18,073 nucleotides of DNA from assembly GCA_035716005.1 (NCBI GenBank), contig DASTKG010000002.1:1-18073 (forward strand), written 5' to 3'. The position numbers were made by a program, and so were the translations under genes. The notes below the pieces were generated by a model. The model was not told the origin of the DNA. It worked only from the letters and a program-made list of their open reading frames with translations, and did no database searches. Shown here piece by piece: positions 14,257 to 18,073 of the stretch (the stretch's first letter is position 1; every line of letters starts with the position of its first letter). The DNA comes from SZUA-252 sp035716005. Lineage in GTDB: Bacteria; Eisenbacteria; RBG-16-71-46; SZUA-252.

Positions 14257-14940
14257 ATGGCGCTTCGCCAGGTGGCTCGCGAGATCGTCGCCTGCGGGCG
14301 CTGTCCCCGCCTCCGGGCGCACTGTCTCGAGGTCGCCGCCGTCAAGCGGGCCGCCTACCGGAACGAAACCTATTGGGGGCTTCCGGTTCCCGGTTTCGGC
14401 GACCCCCGCGCCTGGCTCCTTCTCATTGGACTCGCGCCGGGCGCGCATGGTGCCAACCGAACCGGGCGGATGTTCACCGGGGACCGCTCCGGCGAGTGGC
14501 TCTACGGCGAACTCCACCGGCAGGGCCTGTCGAATCGCGAGTCGAGCGAGCGCGCGGGCGACGGACTCCGATTGGACGGCGTCTACATCACCGCCGCGGG
14601 ACGATGCGCGCCGCCCGGGAACAAGCCGCTTCCCGAGGAGCTCGACCGATGCCGCCCCTTCCTCGTCCGAGAGCTCGAGGCGCTCCGCTCGGTTCGCGTC
14701 CGCCTCGCGCTCGGCAAGATCGGCCACGACGCGTTCCTCGCGTCGCGGCGCGCGATGGGACTCCCCGATCTCAAGCCGAAGCCGCCGTTCGGGCATGGCG
14801 TCGCCGCGGAGCTTCCCGAAGGGGGATGGCTCCTCGGCTCCTATCACCCGAGCCAGCAGAACACCAGCACGCGCGTCCTCACGCCCGCCATGTGGCGCGA
14901 CGTCTTCCTCAAGGCGAAGGCGTTGCGCGATCGAGTATGA
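14257..14940 (+). CDS. Family 5 (UDGb-type) uracil-DNA glycosylase
   Basis: A 227-residue iron-sulfur DNA repair glycosylase that removes uracil, and in this family also other deaminated bases, from DNA. Four cysteines positioned for a [4Fe-4S] cluster are C13 and C16 (CGRC), C117 (GRCAPP) and C132 (DRCRPF). The family-5 motif A at 58-76 reads GLAPGAHGANRTGR then MFTGD, lacking the polar catalytic residue of family-1 enzymes, as expected for UDGb. The YWGLPVPGFGDP block (39-50) and the late YHPSQQNTSTR (196-206) also match. The ATG at 14257 gives the normal N-terminus. The frame is open upstream but lies across the heme promoter region and the start of hemX, and looks non-coding. The oxidoreductase gene follows after 7 nt. 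Confidence 0.92.
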   Translation: MALRQVAREIVACGRCPRLRAHCLEVAAVKRAAYRNETYWGLPVPGFGDPRAWLLLIGLAPGAHGANRTGRMFTGDRSGEWLYGELHRQGLSNRESSERAGDGLRLDGVYITAAGRCAPPGNKPLPEELDRCRPFLVRELEALRSVRVRLALGKIGHDAFLASRRAMGLPDLKPKPPFGHGVAAELPEGGWLLGSYHPSQQNTSTRVLTPAMWRDVFLKAKALRDRV

Positions 14941-14941
14941 T
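14936..14941 (+). promoter_or_regulatory. Possible -10 element for a leaderless quinone oxidoreductase mRNA
   Basis: TATGAT (five of six to TATAAT) overlaps the glycosylase stop codon and ends six nt before the ATG at 14948, the same geometry as at queE. No good -35 element is seen, so this could be chance, and the gene could be read from upstream. Confidence 0.3.
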
Positions 14942-14947
14942 CGGCCG

Positions 14948-15964
14948 ATGCGCGCCGTTCTCCTTCGAAAACCGGGGCCGCCCGAAGCGCTGACCATCGA
15001 GACCCTCCCCGATCCCACGCCGGGCCCGGGCGAGGTCCTGATCTCGGTCCGCGCGGCGGGCGTGAATTTCGCCGACGTCCTCGCGCGCCAGGGGCTCTAT
15101 CCCGAGGCGCCCAAGCGCCCCTTCGTCCCCGGCTTCGAGAGCGCCGGCGAAGTGGCCGCGCTCGGATCGGGCGTGTCGAATTTCCGCGTGGGGCAGCACG
15201 TTCTCGCCTACCACCTGAGCGGCGGCTACGCCGAGAAGGTGGTCGCGCCGGCCGAGCGCGTCTTCGCCCTGCCCGATTCGCTGTCGTTCCAGACCGCCGT
15301 CGTCCTGCCGCTCAACTACGGCACCGCGTACGTGGCGCTCTATCGCACCGGGCCGGTCGAGCCGGGGATGCGCGTCTTCGTTCATGCCGCGGCGGGCGGC
15401 GTGGGACTCGCGGCTCTCGATCTCGGCCGCCGCGCGGGCCTCGAGATGACGGGGGCGGCGAGCACGCACTTCAAGCGCGCGCGGCTCCTTCACGCGGGCG
15501 TTCTCCACGTCGTGTCGTCGAAGCGCCTGCGCGTCGACCGCCTGTCGTCGAGGATCTACGGCGGCCCGGCCTTCGACATCGTGCTCGATTCGGTCGGAGG
15601 GAAGACCGTTCGCCAGGGACTCCGCGCGCTTCGCCCCGGCGGGCGCGTCGTCTCGCTCGGGGTCGGATCGCTCTCGGGCGGCGGGCTCTTCGGGGCGATT
15701 CGTTTCCTGCTGAGCGTGCCGCGCTTCACCTTCCTCGATCTCCTCCAGCCGAGCGTGGGGCTCCACGGCGTGAACCTCCGCCGGCTCATGGAACATCCGG
15801 CGCTCGTGCGCACCGTCATCGAGCAGCTCCTCGCGTGGACGGCGTCGGGGGAGATCAAGCCCGAGCCGGGACGCGTCATGCCGATCGAGGAGGTCGCGAT
15901 CGCGCATCGGCTGCTCGAGAAGCGGACCAACGTGGGGAAGATCGTGCTGCGGGTGGGGGACTAG
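14948..15964 (+). CDS. Quinone oxidoreductase-like zinc-free MDR protein
   Basis: A 338-residue member of the medium-chain dehydrogenase/reductase superfamily, closest by eye to NADPH:quinone oxidoreductases and VAT-1-like proteins. The N-terminal catalytic domain has the family line GEVLISVRAAGVNFADVL and PFVPGFESAGEV. The Rossmann domain begins at about 143 with the NADPH-binding HAAAGGVGLAALDLGR. No structural zinc cysteine cluster is present, which fits the quinone oxidoreductase branch. The C-terminus ends in the common HRLLEKRTNVGKIVL. The substrate is not predictable. The ATG at 14948 is the first residue matching the family; the frame is open far upstream through the glycosylase gene, which is a shadow. 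No Shine-Dalgarno site precedes it. Confidence 0.9.
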   Translation: MRAVLLRKPGPPEALTIETLPDPTPGPGEVLISVRAAGVNFADVLARQGLYPEAPKRPFVPGFESAGEVAALGSGVSNFRVGQHVLAYHLSGGYAEKVVAPAERVFALPDSLSFQTAVVLPLNYGTAYVALYRTGPVEPGMRVFVHAAAGGVGLAALDLGRRAGLEMTGAASTHFKRARLLHAGVLHVVSSKRLRVDRLSSRIYGGPAFDIVLDSVGGKTVRQGLRALRPGGRVVSLGVGSLSGGGLFGAIRFLLSVPRFTFLDLLQPSVGLHGVNLRRLMEHPALVRTVIEQLLAWTASGEIKPEPGRVMPIEEVAIAHRLLEKRTNVGKIVLRVGD

Positions 15965-15966
15965 CG

Positions 15967-15988
15967 GCCGCGCGAGGGATCGCGCCGC
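15967..15988. terminator. GC-rich hairpin between convergent genes, possible bidirectional terminator
   Basis: GCGCGA (15970-15975) and TCGCGC (15980-15985) form a perfect 6-bp stem closing a GGGA loop, which fits the GNRA type. Two more pairs follow after one mismatch. It fills most of the 26-nt gap between two convergent stop codons. No U-tract is seen, so an intrinsic terminator is only possible. Confidence 0.35.
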
Positions 15989-15990
15989 GC

Positions 15991-17040
15991 TCAGGCGTGA
16001 ACGGGCGCGACGAGCCGCCTTAGATTCGCGACGAGTCGGGGCCACGTCGCGGCGTAGTGGCGCCGCGCGATCGCCGCCTGCGCCGGCGCGATCTTGTCGA
16101 ATCCCGAGTGAAGGAGCAGGATCGCCGCGCCCGAGGGATCGGGCTCGAGCGTCATCTCCACCTTCGTCCGTCCGCCCCACGCTTCGCCCACCCATTCCCA
16201 TCCCAGGATGACGCGGTTCTGATCCGTCATCTGCTCGATGACGCCCTCCTCCGCCACGTCGCGACCCTGCACGCGCGAAGTGAACCGGAAGAGCCCTTCG
16301 GGCGCGCCGTCGAACCGATCGACGTGGCCGATCCACTTGCCGAGCCCCTGAGCGGTCGAAAGAAGCGGCCAGAGATCGCGGCTCGAGCGGGAGAGGGGCG
16401 CGCGGACCGAAATGGGGAGCGAGGCGCCCCACTCGTGGGCGTCGGCGTTGTCGTGAATCGCCGAGCGGAGGGCCGTCAGGATCTCCCGCCAGAGCCGCCG
16501 CGCTTGACGCCGCTCCGGCTCGCTCGCGAGGCCCTCGTGCCGCACGCTGATGCGGGAGCCGGGACCGTCGCCCTTGAGCTGAATCGTCACGCGGCTCTCG
16601 GCCCCGGTTCCTTGCGGCTTCCAGACGAGGGCGAGGGTTGAGGGAGGATCGGCGAGAAGGACGCGGCCGCGCACGACGTCGCCGTTCCAGGCGTGAAGCG
16701 AGAAATCGCCTCCGACCACGAGCTCCAGGTCGACGTTTCCGAGCCAGCGCGCGAGGAGTTCGGGGCGGGAGAGATAGCGCCAGACCTCGAGCACCGGCGG
16801 CCGAAGGCCGCGATGGCAGCGGGCGGCGTCGGGCGGGCGCTGCGGCTGGCGGGGCGTCGGGACGGCGGGCTGGGGCGGCGCTGTCGGCTGCGACGGCTCG
16901 GAAGGCGGCGGCGGGGCCGGAGTCGATTCCGCTTCGGCTGGAGCGGCGGGCTCGGCCGCGCCCTGAGCGGGCTCCTCCGGAGGCGGCGCTTCGGGCCCCG
17001 GCGCCGAAAACTCCTCGGGCGTTCCGATTGTCTCGCTCAT
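15991..17040 (-). CDS. Tandem SRPBCC (AHSA1/START-like) domain protein with a Pro-rich N-terminus
   Basis: A 349-residue protein with three parts. Residues about 8-75 are a low-complexity Pro/Ala/Glu-rich, probably disordered segment. Residues about 76-196 form a first SRPBCC domain (VWRYLSRPELLARWLGNVDLELVVGGDFSL and LVWKPQGTGAESRVTIQL). Residues about 205-345 form a second (LWPLLSTAQGLGKWIGHVDRF, VILGWEWVGEAWGGRTKVEM, LLLLHSGF). AHSA1-type domains bind hydrophobic ligands or, in Aha1, Hsp90; the ligand here is unknown. An ATG at 17052 would add four residues. I chose 17040 because GAGGGGA lies just before it and a -10-like TATGCT (17053-17048) overlaps the upstream ATG. It sits downstream of the SnoaL-like gene on the same strand and converges on the oxidoreductase gene. 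Confidence 0.82.
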   Translation of the reverse strand: MSETIGTPEEFSAPGPEAPPPEEPAQGAAEPAAPAEAESTPAPPPPSEPSQPTAPPQPAVPTPRQPQRPPDAARCHRGLRPPVLEVWRYLSRPELLARWLGNVDLELVVGGDFSLHAWNGDVVRGRVLLADPPSTLALVWKPQGTGAESRVTIQLKGDGPGSRISVRHEGLASEPERRQARRLWREILTALRSAIHDNADAHEWGASLPISVRAPLSRSSRDLWPLLSTAQGLGKWIGHVDRFDGAPEGLFRFTSRVQGRDVAEEGVIEQMTDQNRVILGWEWVGEAWGGRTKVEMTLEPDPSGAAILLLHSGFDKIAPAQAAIARRHYAATWPRLVANLRRLVAPVHA

Positions 17041-17119
17041 TCCCCTCAGCATAGAGAAGGGGTCGCGTCGACGCCAGGGGAACCGCGAAGGTCGCCGGCG
17101 CGCGGGGGCGCGGCGGCCG

Positions 17120-17560
17120 TCAGCCCGGCGGCGTCCAGAGTCGGAGCTGCGCGAGGAGGCTCATCCCGTCCCACTCGCCCCATCGCTCCACGATCCGCCC
17201 GCCTTCGACGCGAACGATCTCGATGCCGGCGAATTCGAGCGCGCGGCCCGAGGGCGCGACGCCGAGATAGGGGCCGCGATGCGTGCCGCGCGCCGCCCAC
17301 CGGATCGCGACGGTGGCGCGCGTCTCGTCGACGACGAGATCCTCGATCCGCGTGCGGAAGTCGGGGAAGGCGGCGTAGAACGATTCGAGCATGCGGCGAT
17401 AGTCGTCGCGCGTCTCGCCGCGCCCCGCCGCGCTTCGGTCGCGGAATTCGGGCGCGTGAAGCTCCTCGAACGTGCCGAGGTCGCCCGGCCTCCAGATCTC
17501 CTCGATCCAGCGGCGGGCGATGCGTTCGAGAGAGGCGCGGTCCTCGCGTGGCGCGGTCAT
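17120..17560 (-). CDS. SnoaL-like (NTF2-fold) protein
   Basis: A 146-residue single-domain protein of the SnoaL-like polyketide cyclase/ester cyclase family, a branch of the NTF2-like fold. The N-terminal helix ERIARRWIEEIWRPGDLGTFEELHAPEF, the central FYAAFPDFRTRIEDLVVDETRATVAIRW and the final GRIVERWGEWDGMSLLAQL follow the family order. Most such proteins outside antibiotic clusters have no known substrate, and there are no polyketide genes here, so no reaction is claimed. The ATG at 17560 gives the standard length. The SRPBCC gene starts 79 nt downstream on the same strand. The upstream region is shared with the divergent lexA promoter. Confidence 0.85.
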   Translation of the reverse strand: MTAPREDRASLERIARRWIEEIWRPGDLGTFEELHAPEFRDRSAAGRGETRDDYRRMLESFYAAFPDFRTRIEDLVVDETRATVAIRWAARGTHRGPYLGVAPSGRALEFAGIEIVRVEGGRIVERWGEWDGMSLLAQLRLWTPPG

Positions 17561-17602
17561 CGGTGCGCATCTTACGCCCGAGGCGGGGCCGGCGCTCGGC
17601 TC

Positions 17603-17631
17603 TTGACATTCACCTTTTATTCACCTATCCT
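17603..17631 (+). promoter_or_regulatory. Strong sigma70-like lexA promoter
   Basis: A perfect TTGACA (17603-17608), a 17-nt spacer and TATCCT (17626-17631, four of six to TATAAT). Transcription should start near 17638-17640, giving a leader of about 70 nt before the lexA ATG. The promoter is locally AT-rich in an otherwise very GC-rich intergenic region. Confidence 0.7.
17608..17626 (+). repeat. 8-bp direct repeat within the lexA promoter, candidate LexA operator
   Basis: ATTCACCT occurs at 17608-17615 and again at 17619-17626, with an 11-bp period. It spans the whole spacer between the -35 and -10 hexamers and overlaps both by one base. Its core, ATTC-N7-ATTC, resembles the alphaproteobacterial LexA box GTTC-N7-GTTC in spacing. 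Autoregulation by LexA is inference. Confidence 0.5.
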
Positions 17632-17639
17632 ATTCGACA

Positions 17640-17677
17640 GTCCCGTTGGGCGCGCCTAGCGTACCGCCCGGCGGGAC
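17640..17677 (+). other. 13-bp hairpin at the predicted 5' end of lexA mRNA
   Basis: The arms 17640-17652 and 17665-17677 pair over 13 positions with two G-U wobbles (GTCCCG pairs with CGGGAC at the base, GGGCG with CGCCC next to the loop). The 12-nt loop is 17653-17664. It begins at or just after the predicted transcription start. No U-tract follows, so it is not an intrinsic terminator. Confidence 0.5.
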
Positions 17678-17708
17678 CGGGTTCCCGAGCGGCCGCCCAC
17701 AGGGCGCC

Positions 17709-18073
17709 ATGCGGCCGCGCGGACCCCCATTCGAACGCCGCCGCCACCTGGAGGACCGCCGCCTGCTTACCCCTCGCCAGCGCACCGCCTACGACTTCAT
17801 CGCGTCGTTCCGCGAGCGCCACGGCTTCGCGCCGTCGTTCGAGGAGCTCCGCCGCCACCTCGGCGTCGCCTCCCTGAACGCCGTCTCGAAACTCGTCGCG
17901 CAGCTCCGCCGCCGCGGCTACCTCGAGGCGGCGCCGCCGAACGCGAAGCGCTGGCTGGCACCGTCCGTCCACCGCGCCGAAGGAGCGACCATCCCCCTCC
18001 TAGGCGTGGTGGCGGCGGGCCGGCCGATCGAGGCGATCGAGACGCCGGAGGAGATCGACGTGCCGCCGGCGCT
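17709..18073 (+). CDS. lexA: LexA SOS repressor (partial, C-terminus beyond window)
   Basis: The first 121 residues of LexA, the self-cleaving repressor of the DNA-damage response. The winged helix-turn-helix domain begins at LTPRQRTAYDFI (20-31), continues GFAPSFEELRRHLGVASLNAVSK with the recognition helix around 54-64, and ends with RRRGYLEAAPPNAKRWL. The protease domain starts at IPLLGVVAAGRPIEAIE, with the self-cleavage bond A103-G104. The serine-lysine dyad lies beyond the right edge. A basic N-terminal extension of about 18 residues precedes the usual start of the family, so the true start could be slightly downstream, although ATG 17709 is the only ATG available. No clear Shine-Dalgarno site. 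It is divergent from the SnoaL-like gene. Confidence 0.93.
   Translation, partial: MRPRGPPFERRRHLEDRRLLTPRQRTAYDFIASFRERHGFAPSFEELRRHLGVASLNAVSKLVAQLRRRGYLEAAPPNAKRWLAPSVHRAEGATIPLLGVVAAGRPIEAIETPEEIDVPPA

Noticed and set aside
14237..14947. A long N-terminal extension of the quinone oxidoreductase
   Set aside because: It is a Ser/Arg-rich shadow of the glycosylase gene; the family N-terminus starts exactly at 14948.
17120..17560. A ketosteroid isomerase or limonene epoxide hydrolase call for the SnoaL-like protein
   Set aside because: The residues visible fit the broad SnoaL-like group best, and no catalytic set specific to those enzymes can be shown.

Overview
The window comes from a high-GC bacterium. 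The MlaE-type lipid-transport permease points to a diderm (Gram-negative-type) envelope. The five-carbon (C5) route to 5-aminolevulinate (HemA + HemL, no ALA synthase seen) argues against an alphaproteobacterium. An oxygen-dependent protoporphyrinogen oxidase (HemY) and a di-iron lipid hydroxylase suggest an aerobic or microaerobic life. The tight gene packing, GTG starts and several probable leaderless or short-leader genes would suit a little-cultured high-GC phylum such as Eisenbacteria, Gemmatimonadota or Acidobacteriota relatives. That placement is inference, and the window does not decide it.

Layout. (a) 1-1371, minus: a fatty-acid-hydroxylase/sterol-desaturase-superfamily membrane protein followed by an MlaE-family ABC permease that runs off the left edge. 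A good sigma70-like promoter lies upstream. (b) 1528-2954, plus: queE, queD and a small cupin, with the first two making the 7-deazaguanine precursor of queuosine-type bases. (c) 14090-2959, minus: an unbroken ten-gene heme operon in the order hemX/ccsA-like, hemA, hemC, hemD, hemB, hemL, hemE, hemN, hemH, hemY. (d) 14257-15964, plus: a family-5 uracil-DNA glycosylase and a quinone-oxidoreductase-like MDR protein, divergent from the heme operon. (e) 17560-15991, minus: a SnoaL-like protein and a tandem SRPBCC/AHSA1 protein. (f) 17603-18073, plus: a strong promoter with an internal direct repeat, a 5'-leader hairpin, and the first 121 codons of lexA, cut by the right edge.

The main system is the heme operon. 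Its nine enzymes cover every step from glutamyl-tRNA to protoheme: HemA and HemL make ALA; HemB, HemC and HemD make uroporphyrinogen III; HemE makes coproporphyrinogen III; HemN and HemY make protoporphyrin IX; and HemH inserts iron. Junctions are 1-4 bp overlaps (ATGA, GTGA, TGATG), one 23-bp overlap, or gaps of 1-3 nt, so translation is probably coupled throughout. The operon combines an oxygen-independent HemN with an oxygen-dependent HemY and is headed by a HemX-like membrane protein whose heme-handling WWD motif is degenerate.

I did not find a clearly new biological system. The best second-look items are the complete coupled heme operon with its HemX-like leader gene, the lexA control region (ATTC-N7-ATTC repeat inside the promoter plus a 13-bp hairpin at the predicted mRNA 5' end), and probable leaderless transcription of queE and the quinone oxidoreductase gene. 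No tRNA, rRNA, CRISPR array or mobile element was seen.
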